Shown piece by piece: positions 17,544 through 25,687 of a stretch of 64,000 nt of DNA. Source of the stretch: Ktedonosporobacter rubrisoli (GTDB lineage Bacteria; Chloroflexota; Ktedonobacteria; Ktedonobacterales; Ktedonobacteraceae); the NCBI RefSeq assembly GCF_004208415.1, contig NZ_CP035758.1:8184001-8248000 (forward strand). Reading direction: 5' to 3'. The notes under the pieces are model-generated. The model saw nothing but the letters and a program-made list of their open reading frames with translations, had not been told where the DNA came from and made no database searches. Position 1 is the stretch's first letter. The number at the start of each line of letters is the position of its first letter. The position numbers and the translations under genes were made by a program.

Positions 17544-19028
17544 ATGCCGATATCCCATAGCGCAAATAATGTGCGCCCCGAACCAGATCAGCTCCTGGTC
17601 GAGATTGCCGACTATGTTATCTCTCCTCGCGTCTTCAGTACAGAAGCCTATACCACCGCCCTGGCAAGTTTGCTCGACGCGCTGGGATGCGCTGTGCTGG
17701 CGCTGCAGTATCCTGAGTGCCGCAAATGTCTGGGTCCGCTTGTGCCAGGCACAATTGTACCGAATGGCTCACGCGTTCCTGGAACTTCTTTTGTCCTGGA
17801 CCCCGTTCAGGCCGCCTTTACGCTCGGGGCGATGATCCGCTGGCTGGACTTTAACGATACCTGGTTGGCTGCAGAGTGGGGACACCCTTCCGATAATCTT
17901 GGTGGGATTCTGGCCAGCGCTGATTATCAGAGTCAGGTACGTTGTGCTCATGGTCAGGACCCATTGCTTATGCGTGATGTCCTTAACGCTATGATCAAAG
18001 CCTATGAGATCCAGGGCATCCTGGCGCTCGAAAATAGCTTCAACCGACTTGGCCTTGATCATGTTTTGCTGGTCAAAGTAGCCTCCGTTGCGGTTGTCAC
18101 AGCCCTGTTGGAGGGAAGCAAACATGACATCATCAATGCGCTCTCCCAGGCCTGGATCGACAATGGAAGCCTACGCACCTATCGCCACGCGCCTAACACG
18201 GGTTCGCGCAAATCCTGGGCTGCCGGGGATGCAACCAGCCGAGCAGTTCGCCTGGCTCTGCTTACATTGCAAGGTGAGATTGGCTATCCATCGGCCTTGA
18301 CCGCGCCGACCTGGGGATTTTATGATGTGGTGTGTCGTGGCAAGCCATTGGTGCTTTCGCGCCAGTTCGACTCGTATGTGATGGAACATATTCTCTTTAA
18401 AGTGGCGTTTCCTGCGGAGTTCCATGCGCAAACCGCCGTAGAATGTGCCTTTGAACTTCATGAGCAGATCAAGGATCGCCTCGACAAGATCGATACGATT
18501 GTGTTGACAACCCAGGAAGCTGCGCGGCGTATTATTGATAAGACAGGCCCTCTGGCCAACCCGGCCGATCGCGATCATTGTCTACAGTATATGGTGGCAA
18601 TTGGGCTGCTGACAGGCCAATTAACCGCCGATGATTATGAAGACGTACGAGCCAGCGATCCAGCCATTGATGGGTTACGCGCCAAAATGGTAGTTGAAGA
18701 AGATTCTAGCTATAGTCGCGACTATCTGGACCCGGACAAACGCTCGATTGCAAATGCTATCCAGGTGTTCTTTAAGGACGGGACGGCAACTCCGAAAATC
18801 GTACGAGAATATCCGCTCGGTCATCGACGGAGGCGGCAAGAGGGTCAATCAGCTCTGCAAGAGAAATTTGTGGCGAATCTGCGCACCCATTTTTCGGAGC
18901 AACGTGTGCAGAACATTGTGAAGCTCTGCCTGGATGCGCAGAGGCTGGAAGATATGGCCGTCAAGGATTTCCTTGATCTCTTCGTGTCTCATACACCTGA
19001 GATTTCCGACAAACATTTGTCGACCTGA
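17544..19028 (+). CDS. prpD: 2-methylcitrate dehydratase PrpD (MmgE/PrpD family)
   Basis: A 494-residue protein from ATG 17544; the frame opens at GTG 17457 but the family length favours the later start. Landmarks include LASLLDALGCAVLAL, MIRWLDFNDTW, EWGHPSDNLGGILASADYQ, TRAYEIQ-like KAYEIQGILALENSFN, and GTGxRKSWAAGDA-like NTGSRKSWAAGDATSRA. It dehydrates 2-methylcitrate to 2-methyl-cis-aconitate in propionate breakdown. The neighbouring prpC is only a remnant and no prpB (methylisocitrate lyase) follows, so the pathway is not complete here. A terminator-like hairpin lies at 19167-19220. Confidence 0.9.
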   Translation: MPISHSANNVRPEPDQLLVEIADYVISPRVFSTEAYTTALASLLDALGCAVLALQYPECRKCLGPLVPGTIVPNGSRVPGTSFVLDPVQAAFTLGAMIRWLDFNDTWLAAEWGHPSDNLGGILASADYQSQVRCAHGQDPLLMRDVLNAMIKAYEIQGILALENSFNRLGLDHVLLVKVASVAVVTALLEGSKHDIINALSQAWIDNGSLRTYRHAPNTGSRKSWAAGDATSRAVRLALLTLQGEIGYPSALTAPTWGFYDVVCRGKPLVLSRQFDSYVMEHILFKVAFPAEFHAQTAVECAFELHEQIKDRLDKIDTIVLTTQEAARRIIDKTGPLANPADRDHCLQYMVAIGLLTGQLTADDYEDVRASDPAIDGLRAKMVVEEDSSYSRDYLDPDKRSIANAIQVFFKDGTATPKIVREYPLGHRRRRQEGQSALQEKFVANLRTHFSEQRVQNIVKLCLDAQRLEDMAVKDFLDLFVSHTPEISDKHLST

Positions 19029-19043
19029 AAGTGAAAAACGAAG

Positions 19044-19145
19044 ATGTTCAAGCATATGGCCTTTGATCCGTTACGTGAGCCGGAAGAGACAGAACAGGAG
19101 AAAGATCTAGCAGAAGCCAACTTCGCGACACGAAAAAAGGCATAG
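19044..19145 (+). CDS. Possible 33-residue small protein after prpD
   Basis: ATG 19044 opens a short charged frame (MFKHMAFDPLREPEETEQEK and 13 more residues) that ends before the terminator hairpin. It lies in the same transcript as prpD. There is no good ribosome-binding site and I recognise no family, so this is a weak call. Confidence 0.2.
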   Translation: MFKHMAFDPLREPEETEQEKDLAEANFATRKKA

Positions 19146-19166
19146 CTCCTCTTGTTCCTTCGGCTA

Positions 19167-19228
19167 CCTGTGAGCTGGTCATCAATAGAAAGCAATATGA
19201 CCAGCTCCTCTGCTCACAGGGCTTTTCT
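19167..19228 (+). terminator. Terminator-like hairpin downstream of prpD
   Basis: GAGCTGGTCAT (19172-19182) pairs perfectly with ATGACCAGCTC (19197-19207), and CCTGTGAG/CTCACAGG extends the stem outside. A T-rich GCTTTTCTTCC follows. Confidence 0.65.
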
Positions 19229-19352
19229 TCCCACTTTCTTAGCAAAGCACGGCTCACGAAGCCGTTCGAGCAGTATGAGAGACCTGTGCTCCTTCTCCTT
19301 AGGGTTGCTTTTCACTTCGTCCTCAAAGGCCAGATTTAGTGCTTCCTCATCC

Positions 19353-19414
19353 TTGACAAAAGCGCCTGGTTCATGTTATTACTTAGTAGAACTAAGTTTA
19401 GTAGTCCTAAGTAT
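19353..19414 (+). promoter_or_regulatory. Promoter and MarR operator of the protoglobin operon
   Basis: TTGACA (19353-19358) and TTATTA/TATTAC (19376-19382) form a good promoter. Overlapping and just downstream are ACTTAG-n5-CTAAGT (19381-19397), ACTAA/TTAGT and a further CCTAAGTA half, so several interlocking dyads of one half-site type. This is a typical MarR autoregulation layout. Confidence 0.7.
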
Positions 19415-19425
19415 CTGAGGAGGAG

Positions 19426-20097
19426 ATGATGACGAAAGATGACCCCTTTGAGGGGACTTCCGGTTCCGTTGCTAGGCGTGTGATGACCGGTCTCGTGAAA
19501 GTTGGTATTGCAATAAAAAGCCACGCCTGGCAAGAAGCTGAGGGACGAAATCTTACTCCGACCCAGGGTCAAATTCTCGCCTTGCTACGCTTACGAAGCT
19601 CAACGGGACTACGCCTTTCAGAATTGGCGGATGGTCTGGCGGTCTCCTTGGCGACGACCAGTGAGACGGTTGATACTCTCGTACAAAAGGGTTTTGTGCA
19701 AAAGACGCGCCTTCCCCAGGATGGTCGCGTACGCACGATTACCCTGACTGAGACCGGAAAAGCCGAGGCCGATCGTGTTGCGGGATGGCCCGACTTCTTG
19801 CTCGATGCAGTTGATACTCTCTCGCCTGCCGAGCAAACGGTTTTCTTACATGGACTGATCAAAATGATCCGGGCCTTGCAAGAGCGCGGACAGATTCCGG
19901 TTTCACGAATGTGCGTGACCTGCCGTTTCTTTCGGCCACATGTCTATCCTGAGAGCGATCGACCGCACCACTGTGCCTTTGTCGATCTCCCCTTTGGGGA
20001 TCGCCATCTTCGCCTGGAATGCCCAGACCATGAACCCTCCCCCCCCGAAGCGGCTGAGCGCATCTGGAAACAGTTTGTTTCTCTTGGCTCTGAATAG
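19426..20097 (+). CDS. MarR family regulator with four-Cys C-terminal extension
   Basis: A 223-residue protein (ATG 19426, or 19429 which has better spacing from GGAGGAG). Residues 15-155 form a MarR winged helix: LTPTQGQILALLRL, then LSELADGLAVSLATTSETVDTLVQKGFV and the wing TRLPQDGRVRTITLT. A C-terminal extension of about 65 residues holds Cys163, Cys166, Cys183 and Cys199 with several His, in a CxxC...HHC...C pattern that could bind a metal, an iron-sulfur cluster or act as a redox switch. Upstream dyads suggest autorepression. It heads an operon with a protoglobin and a class I amidotransferase. Confidence 0.85.
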   Translation: MMTKDDPFEGTSGSVARRVMTGLVKVGIAIKSHAWQEAEGRNLTPTQGQILALLRLRSSTGLRLSELADGLAVSLATTSETVDTLVQKGFVQKTRLPQDGRVRTITLTETGKAEADRVAGWPDFLLDAVDTLSPAEQTVFLHGLIKMIRALQERGQIPVSRMCVTCRFFRPHVYPESDRPHHCAFVDLPFGDRHLRLECPDHEPSPPEAAERIWKQFVSLGSE

Positions 20098-20160
20098 AGC
20101 ATGGTTAGGGGAAGTTTCGTCAATTTGTTGATCCTATTCCATTTCATAGGAGGATGATTT

Positions 20161-20751
20161 ATGAGCCAGCAGCTTATCCCAGGATATACCTACGGAACAC
20201 ATGAAGTTCCTCGCTCTCCCGTCACCATTGAGGAGTTTGAGCTCCTCAAGCAAGCCGTGCTTTTTACTGACGAAGATGCCAGGCACCTCCAGTTGTCTGA
20301 GAAGGTTCTGGAAGATCAGGTTGAGGCTGTCTTAGATGTCTGGTATGGGTTTATCGGCTCCCTTCCCCAGCTTCTCTACTATTTCACGCGCCCGGATGGG
20401 CAGGCAGATGGAGCCTATCTGGCTGCTGTACGAAAACGTTTTGCGCAGTGGATACGCGATACGGCGCGGGCAAACTATGATCAAAGCTGGCTCGATTACC
20501 AGTATGAAATTGGCTTGCGCCATCATCGTACCGGGAAAAACACCACTGATCATGTAAATTCAGTTGCCAACATTGGGTTTCGTTACCTCTTCCCTCTCAT
20601 CTTCCCAGTGACAATAACCCTGAAACCCTTCCTTGCCAAAAAAGGGCATTCGGCCGAAGTCGTAGAGAAGATGCAGCAGGCCTGGGTTAAATCGCTCCTT
20701 CTGCAAATCACGCTTTGGAGCCAGCCATATATTAAGCCAGGAGACTTTTAG
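20161..20751 (+). CDS. Protoglobin-family haem sensor/globin
   Basis: A 196-residue single-domain protoglobin. Landmarks are IPGYTYGTHEVPRSPVTIEE at the N terminus, FTDEDARHL, VWYGFIGSLPQLLYYF, and the proximal-His segment YEIGLRHHRTGKNTTD with His121 the likely haem ligand. These match archaeal and bacterial protoglobins, which bind O2, CO and NO. There is no attached signalling domain, so it acts as a free globin or through a partner. AGGAGG precedes the ATG. The gene lies 63 bp after the MarR regulator and 128 bp before the amidotransferase. Confidence 0.85.
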   Translation: MSQQLIPGYTYGTHEVPRSPVTIEEFELLKQAVLFTDEDARHLQLSEKVLEDQVEAVLDVWYGFIGSLPQLLYYFTRPDGQADGAYLAAVRKRFAQWIRDTARANYDQSWLDYQYEIGLRHHRTGKNTTDHVNSVANIGFRYLFPLIFPVTITLKPFLAKKGHSAEVVEKMQQAWVKSLLLQITLWSQPYIKPGDF

Positions 20752-20879
20752 GAGGAATCCTGGGCAGGGCAAGGGCTTGTGGAGTTTTTCGCACTGGGTG
20801 CTGCTGAAAATCTCTCTCATTGGCCCTTGTTCAACCAGGTGAAATCCGGCTTCGTTGAGTAAACACTGAAAGGAGCATC

Positions 20880-21602
20880 ATGAATACTCAGCCCTGGGTC
20901 TATGTCTTGCAACATATCGCTATCGAAACCCCTGGAACTATTGAGGTAGCATTGCGGCTGCACGGGATTTCCACCCGCGTAATTAGTTCTTTTGCTGGAG
21001 AGCCAGTTCCAGCGGATATGCACGGAGCGGCTGGCCTTGTGGTGATGGGAGGGCCAATGGGGGTCTATGAGCAAAGTCAGTATCAGTTCTTACAAGCTGA
21101 ACTGCGCTTGATTGAACAGGCGCTTGCTGAGCACAAACCTGTGCTCGGCGTCTGTCTGGGCAGCCAGCTTCTGGCCACGGTGTTGGGGGCTTCTGTCGTG
21201 AAAGGTCGGCAGAAAGAGCTTGGTTGGCATCTTGTGACCCTTACGCAGCAAGCCCGCAGCGATGCGCTCTGGCAGGCGGTCCCCACATCATTTATGGGCT
21301 ATCATTGGCACGGGGATATATTTGAGGTGCCCGCCTCGGCGGTTTGCCTGGCAACAACTGACCTTACTCCTTGCCAGGCCTTTCAGTACGAGCAGAGGGC
21401 CTACGGCCTGCTCTGCCATCTTGAAGTGACTCCAAGCATTATCAAGGATATGGTGAAGACATTCCAACAGGAGCAGCAGGAGGCTGGCGTTGATGGTGAG
21501 ATGATTCTCAAACAGGCGCATCAATTTCTTCCATCGCTGCAGGTGATTGGCTCGTCTGTCTTTCTTGCCTGGGCTGCACGTCTTTCTTCCTCGTCATCCT
21601 GA
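20880..21602 (+). CDS. Class I glutamine amidotransferase (GMP synthase-like GATase)
   Basis: A 240-residue protein with the catalytic triad visible: Cys92 in VLGVCLGSQLLA, and His180 and Glu182 in CHLEVTPS; GYHWHGDIFE is the usual companion motif. The oxyanion strand LVVMGGPMGVYE is present. It would release ammonia from glutamine or hydrolyse a gamma-glutamyl bond in the cytosol. No synthetase domain is attached or adjacent. AAAGGAG lies 5 bases before the ATG. As third gene of the MarR-protoglobin group it may modify a metabolite linked to gas or redox stress, but that is inference. Confidence 0.85.
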   Translation: MNTQPWVYVLQHIAIETPGTIEVALRLHGISTRVISSFAGEPVPADMHGAAGLVVMGGPMGVYEQSQYQFLQAELRLIEQALAEHKPVLGVCLGSQLLATVLGASVVKGRQKELGWHLVTLTQQARSDALWQAVPTSFMGYHWHGDIFEVPASAVCLATTDLTPCQAFQYEQRAYGLLCHLEVTPSIIKDMVKTFQQEQQEAGVDGEMILKQAHQFLPSLQVIGSSVFLAWAARLSSSSS

Positions 21603-21634
21603 AGCTTGCGAAAAAGCCAAAGGCCGGGTGCAGA

Positions 21635-22153
21635 TCAGCGGCTCTCTTGCTTACTCCAATTGGGATAGTCTGGCGGCTCAAAGTTTGTGTCGAAGTGTTC
21701 CCAATCGATGACGCGCTCTTGCAGGACGCTGGAGGTTATCAGGTGGACAACTAGCGCACCGTGCGCGCTTAAGCGGTGTGTCAAGGCTTCTAGATGTGGC
21801 ATGGATGAGAAGACGACTTTCAGTACAGCACAATGGCTGCCACTGAGCTTATGGACTTCTCGCACTTCTGGATACTCCTCCAGAGTACTCGTGCGGAGCA
21901 GGCACGAGCCTTGATCACAGCGCAAATGGATAAGCGCCAGCAAGGGCATACCTAGTTTTGCGGGATTGATCTGTGCCCGGTACCCGGTGATTACGCCTGT
22001 ATCCTCCAGCTTGCGTATGCGCTCAGCCGTAGCAGGGGCAGATAAGCCTATGCGTCGTCCCAGTTCGTTTGAGGAGAGGCGCGCGTCTTGCTGTAGTTCG
22101 CGGATGATCTTCCAATCTGTACTATCGAGCCGACTTTCTGATTTCACTGCCAT
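21635..22153 (-). CDS. Lrp/AsnC family transcriptional regulator
   Basis: A 172-residue protein beginning MAVKSESRLDSTDWKIIREL at ATG 22153; the frame is open for 40 codons further but the family starts here. The HTH (RLSSNELGRRIGLSAPATAERIRKLE) is followed by the RAM ligand-binding domain. Such regulators sense amino acids. It converges on the amidotransferase, with 32 bp between the stops. Confidence 0.9.
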   Translation of the reverse strand: MAVKSESRLDSTDWKIIRELQQDARLSSNELGRRIGLSAPATAERIRKLEDTGVITGYRAQINPAKLGMPLLALIHLRCDQGSCLLRTSTLEEYPEVREVHKLSGSHCAVLKVVFSSMPHLEALTHRLSAHGALVVHLITSSVLQERVIDWEHFDTNFEPPDYPNWSKQESR

Positions 22154-22529
22154 CTTTCTCTTTTCCTTTGTTTTTGCTAAGCAGTATAGCATATATCTAT
22201 TACGCTTTGTATTTACTCCTGAACCATTTTTAGGTATGCTTTCTCTACTACAAGGATCAGCCAGGCTCCGCATTAGCCCCTATCACTGAAGCACAGATAC
22301 TTAATTGAGAAAAAAAGAATTTTGGCCTCACCTGGAATGTCGCTCTGGGGACCGGGGGCGTTCTGCTTGGCGAGGAGGTCAAAATCGAGCTCAATATGGA
22401 AGCAATAACCGGAAATGAGAGCATTGCCGAGAATGAGAGCATTGTATAATAGAATTGAGTCGTGATACACTTCAGGTTTGTTACAGCTTGACCGTATTTT
22501 TGCCATAGAACATATACAAGGAGCAAGAC
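22154..22529. other. Intergenic region, divergent promoters
   Basis: A 376-bp stretch between the Lrp gene and the beta-barrel-like gene. AT-rich parts at 22180-22215 and 22480-22510 may hold promoters. No gene seen. Confidence 0.45.
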
Positions 22530-23015
22530 ATGAATGAGCATGCAACCCCTTCGCCGCAACCTGCCAGTTCGCTCGCTCACTTTGAGGTTCTGCTTGGGGA
22601 ATGGAATACAGTGGGAACCCATCCAGCTTTCCTATCCCCAGTGCATGGGCACACTTCTTTTGCATGGCTAGTGGATGGGGCCTTGCTGCTCTGGCGCTTT
22701 AATTGGGAACGTGGAGGCCCTCCCAACGCTCTAAGCGTCATTGGTCATGACGGCTCGCCTGAAACGTGTTCCATGCTCTATTCCGATGAGAGGGGAGTTT
22801 CCAGGATCTATCAGATGAGCCTCGAAGGCGGCGTGTGGAAGATGTGGAGAGATGTGCCGGGCTTCTCACAACGTGTGACTGGTACAGTAAGTTCGGATGG
22901 AAACACCATTACCTGTCATGGAGAGTTGTCGCGCGATGGGACACATTGGGAACGGGACCTGGATGTGACCTATACGAGGAAGCAAGCAAAAGTGCTAGAT
23001 TCCCGCCTTTCCTAA
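22530..23015 (+). CDS. Small protein of unknown function, beta-barrel-like
   Basis: A 161-residue protein without signal peptide. Repeating beta strands (FEVLLGEWNTVGTHP, LLLWRFNWERGG, MLYSDERGVSRIYQM, VTGTVSSDGNTITCHGELSR) suggest a lipocalin- or DUF1579-like barrel that binds a small ligand. It ends 37 bp before the FMN-binding protein gene and is probably co-transcribed with it. The fold guess is from the pattern only. Confidence 0.6.
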   Translation: MNEHATPSPQPASSLAHFEVLLGEWNTVGTHPAFLSPVHGHTSFAWLVDGALLLWRFNWERGGPPNALSVIGHDGSPETCSMLYSDERGVSRIYQMSLEGGVWKMWRDVPGFSQRVTGTVSSDGNTITCHGELSRDGTHWERDLDVTYTRKQAKVLDSRLS

Positions 23016-23052
23016 GCCAGGAAGCAAGCATGACAAAGGAGGAGGTAATATC

Positions 23053-23517
23053 ATGAGCGAAAACAGCGGGCTCGTGCGAGCGATCCTTTCTCAACTGCCT
23101 TATATAACGCTGGCAACCGCCACAAAAGACGGGCTGCCCTGGAATGTGCCAGTTTATGCCGCATGTGACGAAGCATTCAACTTCTTCTGGGTTTCGGCAA
23201 AGTACGCTCGTCACTCCCAAAATATCAGAGCAAATCAGCGTGTGGCCATTGTAGTGTATGACTCAACAGTTCCTTCAGGAACCGGAAAAGGGGTTTATAT
23301 TGAGGCCAGGGCCTATGAGTTGGCCGATGAGCAAGAATGCAGCCACGCCTTAGCCTGTTTACAAAAACGGGGATGGGAAGATCCTCCTTCGGTAGACATG
23401 GTGCTTGGGGCAACCCTGCGAGGAGCCTATAAGGCGGTTCCAGAGAACATGTGGATAAACACTGAAGATGAGCATGGGCTTGATGGCCGGGTGCAGGTTG
23501 ATATGTCGGAGCTTTGA
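23053..23517 (+). CDS. Pyridoxamine 5'-phosphate oxidase-like FMN-binding protein
   Basis: A 154-residue split-barrel protein. ITLATATKDGLPWNVPVYAA is the first strand pair, FFWVSAKYARHSQNIRAN is the typical flavin-phosphate contact loop, and RVAIVVYDSTVPSGTGKGVY follows. The family includes PNPOx-like oxidases, haem-degrading and F420-linked reductases. AAAGGAGGAGG precedes the ATG at good spacing. The substrate is unknown. Confidence 0.8.
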   Translation: MSENSGLVRAILSQLPYITLATATKDGLPWNVPVYAACDEAFNFFWVSAKYARHSQNIRANQRVAIVVYDSTVPSGTGKGVYIEARAYELADEQECSHALACLQKRGWEDPPSVDMVLGATLRGAYKAVPENMWINTEDEHGLDGRVQVDMSEL

Positions 23518-23585
23518 CTCGGGCGTGCGAGACGCAGGAGACCCTCTTCAGTAACATATTTGGTGGAGGCCTAAAGCCATTTATG

Positions 23586-23654
23586 CCTTGAAATATTGAA
23601 GAGACCGATCCAAAGTCAAGAATAGATGGCCTTCTGGCATCGTGCTAGTGGGCC
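23586..23654 (-). repeat. 3' hairpin repeat, copy 1
   Basis: This 69-bp segment matches 24965-25037 in sequence and layout: a conserved block (CTTGAAA...GAAGAG...CAAAG...CAAGAA...ATAGAT) and then GGCC-n-CATCGTGCTAG-n-GGCC. On the minus strand it is a hairpin followed by a T-rich stretch, 25 bp past the stop of the helical-repeat gene. It probably works as a terminator. Confidence 0.7.
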
Positions 23655-23678
23655 TATTTTCTTTACCTGCTAATAGCT

Positions 23679-24788
23679 TTAGATTATATGGAGCTGCAAA
23701 CCAAGATTGCAGACATGGCCGTTATTGGGAGCAGAGGTTTGTAGATCGAGATAGAGATTTTTTACCTTCTCTACTTCATTGCGTGTCTGCATCACGCTTG
23801 CAATCTTATATGCCTCTAATCCGGCCTGGGCGCTACCCTCAATGTCTCGTTCAAGTAGGTTTAATTTGGCCTCTGTGATATGCAGATTGACGCGCCAGAT
23901 CATAAGATCAGGAGTCAGAGTCTTCCAGGCTGTATTGAGTTCGTTGCGCGCCTCTTTTAGCGCTCCTTTCCTCTGTTTGAAACGCATTAACGTTTTGGCC
24001 CGCTCATGGTGAACAGCCGTTATATTAGTTTTCAGGAATGTGCCATCATCCTCATATTTCCCCTTGTCTCTATAGACCATATTAGCCACCTTTCGCTGCC
24101 AGGCGTCACACAGGTCCTGCAGCTTTCTGTTATCTATGGCATAGAGCGAATTTACCTCGGCGGCAATAAGGTAAATGTTACTTTTCAACGGGTTACGGAC
24201 TTGCCCTGCATATTCGAGCGCTGTATTGGCATCGAAGCGCGCAAGATCTAGATAGTGAGCAGCTTTTGCTTGTTCCCCTGGAAGCTTATCGGCAAACTCG
24301 TAGAGATCCAGATATACTCTTATACGCCGAAAGTGTGAGGATGCTATGAGCTCGTTATCTTTCAACTCGCTGGCAAGATCTATCGCTTTCTGTGAATGAT
24401 TTAAGGCAACTGCTGTATCTATGCGGTCGCGAGCAAAGCGCGTGGAGAGCTGATAAAAACGGCAGAGTAAAGAGAACCAGGCTTCGCGCTCTATTGAAGG
24501 GGCATGAAGAGAAAGCTGTTCTAGTTTTTGCAGCCGTTTACTTATCCTGGCCGCTGTCTGCGGAGAGCCGCCTTTATAAGTGCTTTCCCAGCCTACCGCG
24601 AGCAGATCGTCGTAAAAATCATAAGAATCCTCTTCTACGAGTTGGAACATATCAGCAAAAGGGCTCTCTTGCTTTACTCCATTGTCTTGATAGGCCATAA
24701 AGCGCCAATCTAAGGCTAAGAGGGCCGGCGGTATTTGCAGAAGCCTAGCTAAAACCATTCGTCTCTCAACTGAATCGGGGGCGTCCAT
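23679..24788 (-). CDS. Helical-repeat protein resembling the sensor half of an XRE-TPR regulator
   Basis: A 369-residue all-helical protein starting at ATG 24788 behind AGGGAG; ATG 24794 and 24821 are alternatives. VERRMVLARLLQIPPALLAL at the N terminus is the segment that in Ktedonobacteria normally follows an XRE-type HTH. Here no HTH precedes it in any upstream frame. The remainder (KAIDLASELKDNELIASSHF, KAAHYLDLARFDANTALEYA and similar) is TPR-like. It may be a regulator that lost its DNA-binding half or a stand-alone interaction protein. Confidence 0.65.
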   Translation of the reverse strand: MDAPDSVERRMVLARLLQIPPALLALDWRFMAYQDNGVKQESPFADMFQLVEEDSYDFYDDLLAVGWESTYKGGSPQTAARISKRLQKLEQLSLHAPSIEREAWFSLLCRFYQLSTRFARDRIDTAVALNHSQKAIDLASELKDNELIASSHFRRIRVYLDLYEFADKLPGEQAKAAHYLDLARFDANTALEYAGQVRNPLKSNIYLIAAEVNSLYAIDNRKLQDLCDAWQRKVANMVYRDKGKYEDDGTFLKTNITAVHHERAKTLMRFKQRKGALKEARNELNTAWKTLTPDLMIWRVNLHITEAKLNLLERDIEGSAQAGLEAYKIASVMQTRNEVEKVKNLYLDLQTSAPNNGHVCNLGLQLHII

Positions 24789-24964
24789 ATTCATACTCCC
24801 TTGATGCTTATACTGCTGCATTACGGGGTTTCTATGAATATTTTACATTAATATCTGTATCTCTGTATACTATACGTCATTGCGTTTCTGTAGGATTACT
24901 TCGTTTTTCGCTTTATGTTTTTTCGCGACCAATTAAAGTTATTGGTCTCTAACGGTAAATCCTG

Positions 24965-25037
24965 TCTTGAAACTCTGAAGAGAGTAATACAAAGAACAAG
25001 AAAATAGATAGGCCCTCTGACATCGTGCTAGAGGGCG
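24965..25037 (-). repeat. 3' hairpin repeat, copy 2
   Basis: The second copy of the 23586-23654 element, with a better stem: GCCCTCT/AGAGGGC around CATCGTGCTAG. It lies about 30 bp past the stop of the CYTH gene, again with a T-rich tail on the minus strand. The rest of 24789-25066 is AT-rich promoter sequence for the helical-repeat gene. Confidence 0.75.
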
Positions 25038-25066
25038 TTAGAATGGCGATTCAGGCTTTTATTTGT

Positions 25067-25687
25067 TTAAGATAAGTGATATCTTCCTGCTTTGTAAGCT
25101 TCTGGATTATGCTTGTAAAGCCACAGCTCAACATATCCCACTTTGATATGCTCTACGTTCAGGTCTGCTACAAACGCCTGTAATTGTGCCTGGGCAAGCG
25201 AAGTGTCGGACTCATCCTGGCACTGCGTTTCAACCTCTAAGAAGTCCCCCAGTCCTTCCACATGATCGATGCTCAGAACAATCCTACCATCAGTATAGGT
25301 TTCTCGCCTATTGTCGATCCTTACAAGCTCTTTAAGGCCATTCTCTTTTAATCCAGTCTGGAAGGCGGTTACAGGAATCCATGTAGATAAGAAGCGGGCA
25401 AAAAGCGCATTGATTTTCTTTAGATCTGTAGGTGAGGCGTGCAGAGGAAAAGAACGCTCATTCACTAAACCGTGTTCCTGACTCAGGTCCTCATTAAACT
25501 TAAATTCTATCTGACTATTGTTGCGTACCCTCAAAAATACAGCCTTGCGTAGAAGTTCCCAGGTGGGAGTATCATAATAGATGTCTTGGTTGTGTACTAC
25601 TCCTGTAAAATCCATCCCCTGAAGCTTCTGACGGACTTTCTCTAGTAGTTGAGATGATAACTCGCACTTCAATTCTATTTCGATCAA
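25067..25687 (-). CDS. CYTH domain protein (triphosphate tunnel enzyme)
   Basis: A 206-residue protein with the CYTH signature: MIEIELKCEL at the N terminus (ExExK), then DIYYDTPTWELL, FLRVRNNSQIEFKFN, LVRIDNRRETY and LSIDHVEGLGDFLEVETQ. These charged strands form the tunnel that binds triphosphates and divalent metal in class IV adenylyl cyclases, thiamine triphosphatases and tripolyphosphatases. Its ATG overlaps the stop of the radical SAM gene by four bases, so the two are translationally coupled. Which reaction it performs cannot be decided. Confidence 0.9.
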   Translation of the reverse strand: MIEIELKCELSSQLLEKVRQKLQGMDFTGVVHNQDIYYDTPTWELLRKAVFLRVRNNSQIEFKFNEDLSQEHGLVNERSFPLHASPTDLKKINALFARFLSTWIPVTAFQTGLKENGLKELVRIDNRRETYTDGRIVLSIDHVEGLGDFLEVETQCQDESDTSLAQAQLQAFVADLNVEHIKVGYVELWLYKHNPEAYKAGRYHLS

